Source: Alphaproteobacteria bacterium (GTDB taxonomy: Bacteria > Pseudomonadota > Alphaproteobacteria > Pelagibacterales > Pelagibacteraceae). Taken from it: a stretch of 40,290 bases of DNA. The translations under genes were made by a program, and so were the position numbers. Of this stretch, positions 34,364 through 40,290 are shown one piece after another (the stretch's first letter is position 1; every line of letters starts with the position of its first letter). Where the stretch lies: positions 1 to 40,290 of the forward strand of contig VGCG01000007.1 in the NCBI GenBank assembly GCA_016870175.1, given 5' to 3'. The notes beneath the pieces were generated by a model. The model saw only the letters and a program-made list of their open reading frames with translations, did no database searches and was not told the DNA's origin.

Positions 34364-34584
34364 GATCCTTTAATTTAATTATTTTTTTTATTTTTGTGTC
34401 AAATTGTTCTTTAAATAATGATTTTCAGTTTTCAAATAAAAATAAAGAGGAAAGAAATAAAAGTGCTGAATTATATAATATTTTAGAAAAAAAAAATGAT
34501 ATTACTAAAATGACTTTTGAAGAATATAAAATATATTTAGATGATTACACAAAAAGAAATGAATATCCAAGCCTTAATAAATGA
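34360..34584 (+). CDS. Small predicted lipoprotein between argC and hom
   Basis: This 74-residue protein has a short signal peptide (FNLIIFFIFVSNCS) with a lipobox cysteine at about residue 16. The remaining ~58 residues are charged, with EERNKSAELYNILEKKN and MTFEEYKIYLDDYTKRNEYP, predicted mostly helical. I do not recognise the family. It overlaps argC and hom by 4 bases each, so it is translated with them; the neighbours give no clue to its role. The C-terminal tail has acidic and basic residues and no cysteine. Confidence 0.7.
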   Translation: MRSFNLIIFFIFVSNCSLNNDFQFSNKNKEERNKSAELYNILEKKNDITKMTFEEYKIYLDDYTKRNEYPSLNK

Positions 34585-35876
34585 AAAAAAATATTAATAT
34601 TGCAATCATAGGTTTAGGTCAAATTGGTATATATTTATACAATGAATTAAATACCAAAAAAAAAACCATTGAACTAAAAACTGGAAAAAAAATTAATATT
34701 ATAGCGATCTCAGCAAAAAATATAAATAAAAAGAGACCGTTTAAAATAAATAAAAATATTTTTTACAATAATCCATTACAGATAATTAAAAAAAAAAATA
34801 TCGATATCTTATTTGAATTAATTGGCTTTTCTGATGGAATATCCAAAAAGGTTGTGGAAGCTGCATTAAAAAATAAAATTCATGTTATTACAGCTAATAA
34901 AGCTTTAATAGCAAAACATGGAGATTATTTAAGCGATTTAGCTGAAAAAAATAAAGTCAATTTAGAATTTGAAGCAACTGTTGCTGGTGGCATTCCAATA
35001 TTAAGATCAATAAAGGAAGGTCTTTCAACAAACAAAATTACTAAAGTTTATGGAATACTAAATGGAACATGTAATTATATTTTATCAGAAATGGAAAATT
35101 CAAAGGACATATTTGCCAATGTTTTAAAAAAAGCTCAAAAACTTGGATACGCTGAACCCTTAAATCCTCGATTAGATTTAAATGGTTCTGATGCTTTCTC
35201 AAAAATTAGGATTTTATCTTCTTTGTGTTTTAATTCCAAAATATCAAAAACTAAGTGTTTAATTGAAGGTATTGATAATATTGATATCAAAGACATTGAA
35301 ATAGCTGCTCAATTAAATATGAGAATCAAGCTTTTGGGCATTTCTGAAATTATAAACGGTCAACTATTTGAAAGAGTGCATACATGCCTAGTAAGCAAGG
35401 ACACTTATATCGGAAATGTTAATGGTGTTATGAATGCTGTTATTTTGCATGGAAAACCAATTGGAAACTCTTACTTTCAAGGAGAGGGTGCTGGTCCCGG
35501 ACCTACTTCTTCCTCGTTGTTATCGGATATGTTATCTATTTTAAGGGGGAATATTAAAAATCCTTTCGTTATAACTGGTAAAAATAGAAAATTTTTAAAA
35601 TCTTATAATTTTAATAATTATGTAAATTCTCTTTATTTAAGGTTTGAAGTTAAAGATAAACCTGGAGTATTATCTGTAATTACAAACCGATTGGCTGAAT
35701 ATAATATATCTGTCAAAAGATTAATTCAAACTCCAAATAAAAATAAAAATATTGCTTCAATAGTAATTATTACTCATAAGAGTAATGAGTCTAATTTTAA
35801 AAATTGTTTTTCCGCTTTCAAAAATAACAAAAATATTTTAAAGCCAATTACTATTATTAGACTTTATAATGAATAA
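34581..35876 (+). CDS. hom: Homoserine dehydrogenase
   Basis: Hom reduces aspartate semialdehyde to homoserine, the branch point to threonine and methionine, and so supplies the carbon skeleton used by metY. The 431-residue protein has GLGQIGIYL (11-19), TANKALIAKHGDYL near 106-119, GILNGTCNYILSEM near 157-170 and GYAEPLNPRLDLNGSDAF near 189-206. An ACT domain (KDKPGVLSVI) fills the C-terminal ~85 residues. The four-base overlap with the upstream lipoprotein gene suggests co-translation. Confidence 0.96.
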   Translation: MKKNINIAIIGLGQIGIYLYNELNTKKKTIELKTGKKINIIAISAKNINKKRPFKINKNIFYNNPLQIIKKKNIDILFELIGFSDGISKKVVEAALKNKIHVITANKALIAKHGDYLSDLAEKNKVNLEFEATVAGGIPILRSIKEGLSTNKITKVYGILNGTCNYILSEMENSKDIFANVLKKAQKLGYAEPLNPRLDLNGSDAFSKIRILSSLCFNSKISKTKCLIEGIDNIDIKDIEIAAQLNMRIKLLGISEIINGQLFERVHTCLVSKDTYIGNVNGVMNAVILHGKPIGNSYFQGEGAGPGPTSSSLLSDMLSILRGNIKNPFVITGKNRKFLKSYNFNNYVNSLYLRFEVKDKPGVLSVITNRLAEYNISVKRLIQTPNKNKNIASIVIITHKSNESNFKNCFSAFKNNKNILKPITIIRLYNE

Positions 35877-35933
35877 AAATTAATTTTAATTTAGACTAAT
35901 ATTTCATTATTCCTTGCTTTAAATATTTCTATC

Positions 35934-35939
35934 TATAAG
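35934..35939 (+). promoter_or_regulatory. Possible -10 box of the EamA transporter gene
   Basis: TATAAG lies 12 bases upstream of the ATG at 35952 in the 75-base gap after hom. A TTGCTT at 35914-35919 is too close (14 bases) for a good -35, so this is weak. Confidence 0.25.
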
Positions 35940-35951
35940 TATTGTAATCTA

Positions 35952-36806
35952 ATGAAGGCTATATTTTTAAACTTATCAGCGTGGATGATTTTGCCTGTCA
36001 TGGATGCAATTGCTAAATATCTTAGTACTTCATTGAATGTTTTACAAATTGCCTGGGCAAGATATTTTTTTACTGTAATTTTTTTACTTCCATTGATATT
36101 TTTTTTTTATAGAGAAATGTTAGTTCCAAGTAAAAATATAAAATTACAAATTTTAAGAGGATTAACATTAGCTTTTTCAACTTTAAGTTTTTTTTACTCA
36201 ATATCAATTATTTCACTTCCAAAAGCTCTAACACTAGCATTTGTGGGTCCTATAACCTGTACAGCCTTATCACCATATTTTCTCGGTGAAAAAGTAGGTA
36301 TTAGAAGATGGATTGCTGTATTTATTGGTTTTATAGGAACAGTTGTGGTTATAAGACCTGGTTTTATTGAAGTTAATTTAGCTACATTATCAGCTCTTGC
36401 ATGCGGTATTAGCTATGGGATTTATTTAGCATTAACCAAAAAATTAAGTAAATCAGATAATCCACTTTTAACTCATTTATTTACTGGTGGAGTAGGAATG
36501 GTAATTTTTTGCTTTTTTATTCCGTCAGTTTGGATAAATCCAACAATAAATCAATGGATTTTGATGTGTGTAATGGGTGTAACAGCCTCCGTAGCTCATT
36601 TCCTAATCATTTTATCCCTTAAATACGCTGATGCATCTCAATTAGCTCCTCTAGGCTACACTGAGATTATTACTAATGTTTTAATTAGTTATTTTTTCTT
36701 CTCTGAATTGCCTGACAATTGGACTTATTTAGGGTTGTTTATTATTGTTTTTTCTGGGTTGTACATATTTAAAAGAGAAAATTATTTATCTAAAAGACAA
36801 ATATAG
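35952..36806 (+). CDS. EamA-family (drug/metabolite transporter) permease
   Basis: The 284-residue inner-membrane protein has about ten hydrophobic segments in two five-helix halves, the DMT layout. Typical features are WARYFFTVIFLLP near 35-47, LGEKVGIRRWIAVFIGFIGTVVVIRPG near 112-138 (quoted here in part of that region), and the second-half repeat with SELPDNWTYLGLFIIVFSGLYIF. Such proteins export or import small metabolites; the substrate cannot be told from sequence. It stands alone after hom, with a hairpin 18 bases after its stop. Confidence 0.85.
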   Translation: MKAIFLNLSAWMILPVMDAIAKYLSTSLNVLQIAWARYFFTVIFLLPLIFFFYREMLVPSKNIKLQILRGLTLAFSTLSFFYSISIISLPKALTLAFVGPITCTALSPYFLGEKVGIRRWIAVFIGFIGTVVVIRPGFIEVNLATLSALACGISYGIYLALTKKLSKSDNPLLTHLFTGGVGMVIFCFFIPSVWINPTINQWILMCVMGVTASVAHFLIILSLKYADASQLAPLGYTEIITNVLISYFFFSELPDNWTYLGLFIIVFSGLYIFKRENYLSKRQI

Positions 36807-37260
36807 TAAAAATTTATGTACTAATATCTAATTATTTTAATTAGATACTATATTTAAACTATTGTATTTGTTAATTATTTTATATTTTTAAATATAATAT
36901 ATCTAAATAAAAAATAATCATTATTAAAATTAGAAAAGTTAGATTATATAATTTTAAAAACAGTATTTGCTCATATTAAATTGTATAAAAACTAATTATT
37001 TGATTTTAAATTATGGTGTTAGTAGAAAAACATTTAAAATAGCCAATTTAAATCAATTTTTAGATAGTTTTAACCATTAAATTTTAGAGAGATGCAATAA
37101 TGGAATATGCCTTTAAAACCGATAAAGACACGTTAATTTTAACGTTTAATCAATTAGCAGTTGAATACTAGCTTATAAGAGGGTGATTTAAATAAAAAGG
37201 AGCAAAATAGCTTAAAAGTATTGATTTTATTAGTTTTTTATGACTTACATATAGTAAAAA
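36807..37260. other. 454-base non-coding region downstream of the EamA gene
   Basis: The stretch is very AT-rich and long for this genome style. It holds the hairpin at 36825-36847. A 23-codon reading frame at 37100-37171 (starting MEYAFKTDKD) and a 9-codon frame at 37013 are present, but I cannot match either to a family. From 37100 to 37215 the base composition is less extreme, with a GGAG at 37199-37202 not followed by a start codon. A decayed gene remnant is possible. Confidence 0.4.
36825..36847 (+). terminator. AT-rich stem-loop after the EamA gene
   Basis: TATCTAATT (36825-36833) and AATTAGATA (36839-36847) form a perfect 9-bp stem with the loop ATTTT. It lies 18 bases after the stop codon. 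There is no strong T tract, so termination is only likely. Confidence 0.4.
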
Positions 37261-37563
37261 TCATCTTTTAATAAAAACTTTTTCAGACCTTAAAATTCTC
37301 AATTTTTTTTTAGTTCCGCCTTTTCCCGAATATCCACCTGCGCTCCCATTTGATTTTATCACTCGATGACAAGGTATTTTAGGTGCACAGGGATTTTTAC
37401 CGCAAGCATTAGCAACTGCTCTGTAAGCTCTTGGTTTTCCAATTGCTTTTGAAACCTCCAAATAAGTTCTAACTTCTCCTTTTGGTATTTTTTTCAGATA
37501 ATTCCAAACTTTTAACTGAAATTTAGTCCCTTTTAAGTTCATAAAGCTTAAATCCAGTATCAT
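37261..37563 (-). CDS. MGMT/Ogt-type O6-alkylguanine alkyltransferase, catalytic domain only
   Basis: The 100-residue protein is the DNA-binding and catalytic domain of O6-alkylguanine-DNA alkyltransferases. FQLKVWNYLKKIPKGEVRTY (15-34), ANACGKNPCAPKIPCHRVI (51-69) with the acceptor Cys65, and GGYSGKGGTKKKLRILRSE near 76-94 are typical. The N-terminal domain of full-length Ogt (about 160-180 residues) is missing. Unlike alkyltransferase-like proteins, which have tryptophan, it keeps the cysteine. AAGGA 8 bases upstream supports the ATG at 37563. The gene starts 41 bases inside the GNAT gene. Confidence 0.85.
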   Translation of the reverse strand: MILDLSFMNLKGTKFQLKVWNYLKKIPKGEVRTYLEVSKAIGKPRAYRAVANACGKNPCAPKIPCHRVIKSNGSAGGYSGKGGTKKKLRILRSEKVFIKR

Positions 37564-37960
37564 TTGCTATTTCCTTATATAATTTTATGGCTGTATCGTT
37601 TGTGTAGTGGGTGATCCACCGGATACCATCCCAATTATTGGAATTAGATAACAATTTTAAATAATCTATTAATTTTCTTGCTATTTTTTGACCTCTAAAA
37701 TCGGGATCTACAAATAAATCATCTAAAAATCCTATATATTTGCCTTTAATTGGCCTTGGCATAGTTCTATAATGAGCTATTCCAACAATTTTTCCGTCTA
37801 ATTCAAAGCAAATGCCCTTAACAACATGGTTTTCGTCATTAATCCAATCCCACAAAGTGTCTAAAATCTCAGCATTCATAGGTACTTTATAAAAAGCAGC
37901 ATAACCCTTATAAAGTTTTATCCAATTTTCTTTATCTTTTTTCTCTAATTTTCTTATCAT
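37523..37960 (-). CDS. GNAT-family N-acetyltransferase
   Basis: The 145-residue protein has the GNAT fold pattern: MIRKLEKKDKENWIKLYKGY at the start, GKIVGIAHYR (56-65), then DLFVDPDFRGQKIARKLIDYL (81-101, motif A), in which the RGQKIA loop binds acetyl-CoA pyrophosphate. The end has ALKLYKE-like and TGFKLYELKRD sequence. The substrate is not known; small-molecule and protein acetyltransferases of this type are common. It is followed by the MGMT-type gene, with a 41-base overlap, so both are probably expressed together. Confidence 0.85.
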   Translation of the reverse strand: MIRKLEKKDKENWIKLYKGYAAFYKVPMNAEILDTLWDWINDENHVVKGICFELDGKIVGIAHYRTMPRPIKGKYIGFLDDLFVDPDFRGQKIARKLIDYLKLLSNSNNWDGIRWITHYTNDTAIKLYKEIANDTGFKLYELKRD

Positions 37961-38019
37961 TAAATTTCTTTATCAAATTATTATGAATTCAATATTAAGC
38001 AAATATTAATTTTCTTTGA

Positions 38020-38048
38020 TTGACATTAGCTTAAAGTTTCTATACTAA
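38020..38048 (+). promoter_or_regulatory. Candidate promoter of the tyrosine recombinase gene
   Basis: A perfect TTGACA (38020-38025) is followed by TATACTAA, giving TATACT at 15 bases or TACTAA at 17 bases. The start would lie near 38053, at the left arm of the CCGATAA dyad. This is the most consensus-like promoter seen in the window. Confidence 0.55.
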
Positions 38049-38050
38049 TT

Positions 38051-38071
38051 CCGATAATTAATGGTTATCGG
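38051..38071. promoter_or_regulatory. CCGATAA/TTATCGG dyad in the recombinase leader
   Basis: CCGATAA (38051-38057) and TTATCGG (38065-38071) are perfect 7-base inverted arms separated by 7 bases. The right arm ends 6 bases before the ATG at 38078. It could be an operator, a leader hairpin covering the ribosome binding region, or a recombinase binding site. Confidence 0.45.
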
Positions 38072-38077
38072 AAAAAT

Positions 38078-39031
38078 ATGAATAATTTAGTAACTAATTT
38101 AAAAAATCTTGAAATTGAAACATTAAAGAACCTAGAAAATTCGAAAGCAAAAAATACATTAAGGGCCTATAGAGCAGATTTTGCTGATTTTTCTAATTTT
38201 TGCACTAAAAATAGTTTTAATTCATTACCAACGCAGCCTAAAATACTGTCACTTTATATAACTAATTTATCAAAATCTCATAAATTTAGCACGCTAAAGA
38301 GAAGAATAGCTTCAATAAGCGTAGTTCACAAATTAAAAGGACATTACTTGGACATTAAACATCCTATTATAATGGAAAATTTACATGGAATAAAAAGAAT
38401 ATTAGGTTCAAAACAAATATCAAAAAAACCATTATTAATCAACAATTTAAAATCAATTATTAAAGTTGTAAATGAAGAAATAAATAAAAAAAAATCTGAT
38501 ATAAATTCAAAGATTAAACATCATGAAATACTAAGAGACAAAGCTCTAATCCTAACCGGGTTTGCAGGTGGTTTTAGAAGGTCGGAACTGGTTAATATTT
38601 GCCATGAAGATCTGGAATTCGTTACAGAGGGCTTAAAAATATTCATAAAAAAATCAAAAACAGATCAATCTGGTGAAGGTTTAATTAAAGCAATCCCCTA
38701 CTTTGAAAACAATGAATTTTGCCCAGTACTGGCACTCAAAGAATATATAAAAAATAAATCTCACTACAATGACAAGGACAAAATTTTTGAAATTTCAGAT
38801 AAATTGGTTGCACTATTGATCAAAAAATATGCCAAAAAAGCAGGCTTAGACTCATCCAAATTTTCCGCACACAGCTTAAGATCAGGTTTTGCAACTTCTG
38901 CAGCCGAGGCAGGAGCTGAAGAAAGAAGTATAATGGCAATGACTGGTCACAAAACTACTCAAATGGTGAGAAGATATATTCAAGAAGCAAATTTGTTTAA
39001 AAACAATGCTTTAAATAAAATTAAACTTTGA
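38078..39031 (+). CDS. Tyrosine recombinase (phage integrase family)
   Basis: The 317-residue protein has a SAM-like N-terminal core-binding domain (about 10-110) and a C-terminal catalytic domain (about 145-310). Catalytic residues are visible: Arg167 in GFAGGFRRSEL, Lys194 in KKSKTDQ, His265 and Arg268 in AHSLRSGF, His291 in MTGHKT, and Tyr300 in MVRRYIQEA. All appear intact. The family covers phage and island integrases as well as resident recombinases; it lacks the XerC/XerD length and context. It stands alone, with no phage, transposon or excisionase genes nearby. The tRNA-Ser of this window is 32 kb away. Confidence 0.92.
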   Translation: MNNLVTNLKNLEIETLKNLENSKAKNTLRAYRADFADFSNFCTKNSFNSLPTQPKILSLYITNLSKSHKFSTLKRRIASISVVHKLKGHYLDIKHPIIMENLHGIKRILGSKQISKKPLLINNLKSIIKVVNEEINKKKSDINSKIKHHEILRDKALILTGFAGGFRRSELVNICHEDLEFVTEGLKIFIKKSKTDQSGEGLIKAIPYFENNEFCPVLALKEYIKNKSHYNDKDKIFEISDKLVALLIKKYAKKAGLDSSKFSAHSLRSGFATSAAEAGAEERSIMAMTGHKTTQMVRRYIQEANLFKNNALNKIKL

Positions 39032-39079
39032 TGGAATACAAATATTTTAGGATAAAAAAATTTATTGATATTAAATTAC

Positions 39080-39096
39080 AATTTTTATTAAAAATT
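39080..39096. terminator. AT-only hairpin between the recombinase and glycosyltransferase genes
   Basis: AATTTTT (39080-39086) and AAAAATT (39090-39096) form a 7-bp stem followed by a T-rich run. It lies between two convergent genes and could stop transcription in both directions. The stem has no G-C pair. Confidence 0.3.
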
Positions 39097-39099
39097 ATT

Positions 39100-39981
39100 T
39101 TATTTTATTTCCAATAATATCTTTTTTGAAAGTTTTTTAAAATTTTCTCTGTAGAGATAACAATAGTTTCTAAAATGTTTAGTCCATAAGAAATAGTTGT
39201 ATGAACTATCAATAATGTCTATTTGTCTTTTTTTAAATGCTGAAGCTATATGAGATACAGAACCATGGCAAGAAATTAAAAGATCAGCATTTAAAATTAA
39301 TTTTTCAAGAGAAATAATATCTAAATTTTCATAAAAAAAAACATTTGGGTAATTTTTATATTTAAAAACTTTATTTAGTAATTTCGGAGTAGTAATACCT
39401 GTCGTAACGAAAATAGTTTTTTTTGAAAGAGAGGATAGAGATTTTAAAAATAATAATAAATCTTTTTTAGATGGTTCAATATTTGTATAATTTTCAATAT
39501 AGGTTTGATGAAACCATTTTTCATCAAGATGTAAAACAATGTATTTATTTTTAAAAATATTTGTTTTTCTATCTGAAAGAATGTCTAAATCATATCGATT
39601 AAAATTAAAATTTAAAATATTTAAAATTTTTTTAATGATGTCAATTTGAGGAAAAAAAGAAAATTTACTAATTTTAATTTTTTTTTTTGCTTTTAAAAAA
39701 AAACTAATCAAATTAGATCTATTTTTATTATCATGCAGGACAATACATTTATAATAAAATTGTTTTAATTTAAGTATTAATTTAACTTTTTGTAAAAAAG
39801 TATTTTTAAGTAAAATTACTTCATCAACAAATTTAAAAGTTTTAATATAATCATAATTCTTTTCTGAGGAGATAACAGTTATGTATGATTTTTTATCATT
39901 TCTTTTAATAGATTTAATTAATATTGCAGAAACTAAAAAATCACCGATTCTATCTGTTCGAAAAATTAAGTATTTATTCAT
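39100..39981 (-). CDS. Glycosyltransferase family 9 (heptosyltransferase-like) protein
   Basis: The protein (293 residues from the ATG at 39981; a TTG at 39999 is less likely) has the heptosyltransferase-type start YLIFRTDRIGDFLVSAILIKSIK (residues 4-26, quoted in parts). Later stretches are YIVLHLDEKWFHQ near 146-158 and LLISCHGSVSHIASAFKK near 236-253, the GT9 donor-binding region. Such enzymes add sugars to the lipopolysaccharide core or other surface glycans, using ADP-heptose in the best-studied cases. The donor here is unknown. The next minus-strand gene upstream is partial. Confidence 0.8.
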   Translation of the reverse strand: MNKYLIFRTDRIGDFLVSAILIKSIKRNDKKSYITVISSEKNYDYIKTFKFVDEVILLKNTFLQKVKLILKLKQFYYKCIVLHDNKNRSNLISFFLKAKKKIKISKFSFFPQIDIIKKILNILNFNFNRYDLDILSDRKTNIFKNKYIVLHLDEKWFHQTYIENYTNIEPSKKDLLLFLKSLSSLSKKTIFVTTGITTPKLLNKVFKYKNYPNVFFYENLDIISLEKLILNADLLISCHGSVSHIASAFKKRQIDIIDSSYNYFLWTKHFRNYCYLYRENFKKLSKKILLEIK

Positions 39982-40158
39982 TAAGATTTGCCGATTCAAC
40001 TATCATTTTTTTCTCAAAAATTTTAAAAAAGCAGTATAAACTTAATTATTAGATGATTTACAGCTAAATCTGAGCCAATTCCATTTTATTATACTTTTTT
40101 CTTTAATAAATAATTAAAAAATAAATACATTGTTTAAGACCTAGAGTTTATTTTAAAT

Positions 40159-40290
40159 TTATAAAGATTTCTTTTTATTATTCCATACAAAAAATTTTTT
40201 ACTAGAGTAACCAATTGTCTTAGATAAAATAAAATCTGCAACTATTGTTGAGTTTATATACTTTAAATAAAATTTATGACCTCTTTGAGC
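40159..40290 (-). CDS. C-terminal end of an unidentified protein, 5' end outside window
   Basis: A minus-strand frame is open from the window edge to the stop codon at 40159-40161, giving 43 residues that include YLKYINSTIVADFILSK and KKFFVWNNKK. The composition looks like the neighbouring genes. I do not recognise the family. The same-strand placement upstream of the GT9-like gene suggests another surface-polysaccharide gene, but that is inference only. About 177 bases without a gene separate it from the GT9 start. Confidence 0.45.
   Translation of the reverse strand, partial: AQRGHKFYLKYINSTIVADFILSKTIGYSSKKFFVWNNKKKSL

Noticed and set aside
1..40290. CRISPR arrays, insertion sequences, toxin-antitoxin pairs or prophage genes
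   Set aside because: No spaced direct repeats, transposases or phage structural genes were seen; the only mobile-type gene is the lone tyrosine recombinase.

Overview
The window looks like a chromosomal segment of a SAR11-clade alphaproteobacterium (Candidatus Pelagibacter or a close relative). The signs are very AT-rich DNA, genes that abut or overlap by 1-44 bases, lysine- and isoleucine-rich proteins, alphaproteobacterial gene orders (glyA-nrdR-ribD-ribE-ribB-ribH-nusB-thiL; lepB-rnc-recO; rpmF-plsX-ihfA-merR), a heterotetrameric sarcosine oxidase operon, and a SAM-II plus SAM-V riboswitch pair in front of metY. The assignment rests on gene content and style; no rRNA gene is present to confirm it.

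Layout. 1-5791 (minus): soxB-soxD-soxA-soxG, followed by a family-3 periplasmic binding protein cut by the window edge. This is a methylated-amine/one-carbon catabolic unit. 5792-6193: a long non-coding stretch with three adjacent dyads at the likely sox promoter, then tRNA-Ser(GCU). 6402-8612 (minus): lytic transglycosylase slt, divergent from a 15-gene plus-strand run at 8656-15992 that covers dapA, smpB, folK, a short Rel/Spo enzyme, pyrE, pdxJ, acpS, lepB, rnc and recO. hemB (minus) converges on recO. 17052-26535 (plus): a 2-oxoglutarate oxygenase-like gene, rpiB, glyA, nrdR, the riboflavin genes, nusB, thiL and a proton-pumping pyrophosphatase. 26522-29538: bamE (minus), a bc1-complex assembly chaperone, rpmF, plsX, ihfA, a MerR-type regulator and rpmG. 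29539-32200: a chorismate mutase-like gene (minus), ctaA (plus) and metY (minus) with its riboswitches. 32410-36806 (plus): rplM, rpsI, argC, a small lipoprotein, hom and an EamA transporter. 36807-40290 is more accessory: a 450-base gap, a short MGMT-type protein, a GNAT protein, a lone tyrosine recombinase, a GT9-like glycosyltransferase and one partial unknown gene.

How it fits together. Sarcosine oxidase yields glycine and a one-carbon unit on tetrahydrofolate, and GlyA links glycine, serine and the same folate pool. MetY, Hom, ArgC and DapA supply amino acids, with metY under SAM control. The riboflavin block can feed the flavins used by sarcosine oxidase. CtaA, the bc1 chaperone, HemB and HppA serve the respiratory and energy-conserving membrane.

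No CRISPR array, insertion sequence or wholly new system was found. The more unusual points are NrdR with CxC instead of CxxC zinc knuckles, a Rel/Spo enzyme missing the region between TGS and ACT, a RibB with a degenerate cyclohydrolase II domain, divergent genes whose start codons overlap, several promoters whose -10 box sits so close to the ATG that leaderless transcripts are expected, and the tandem SAM riboswitches.
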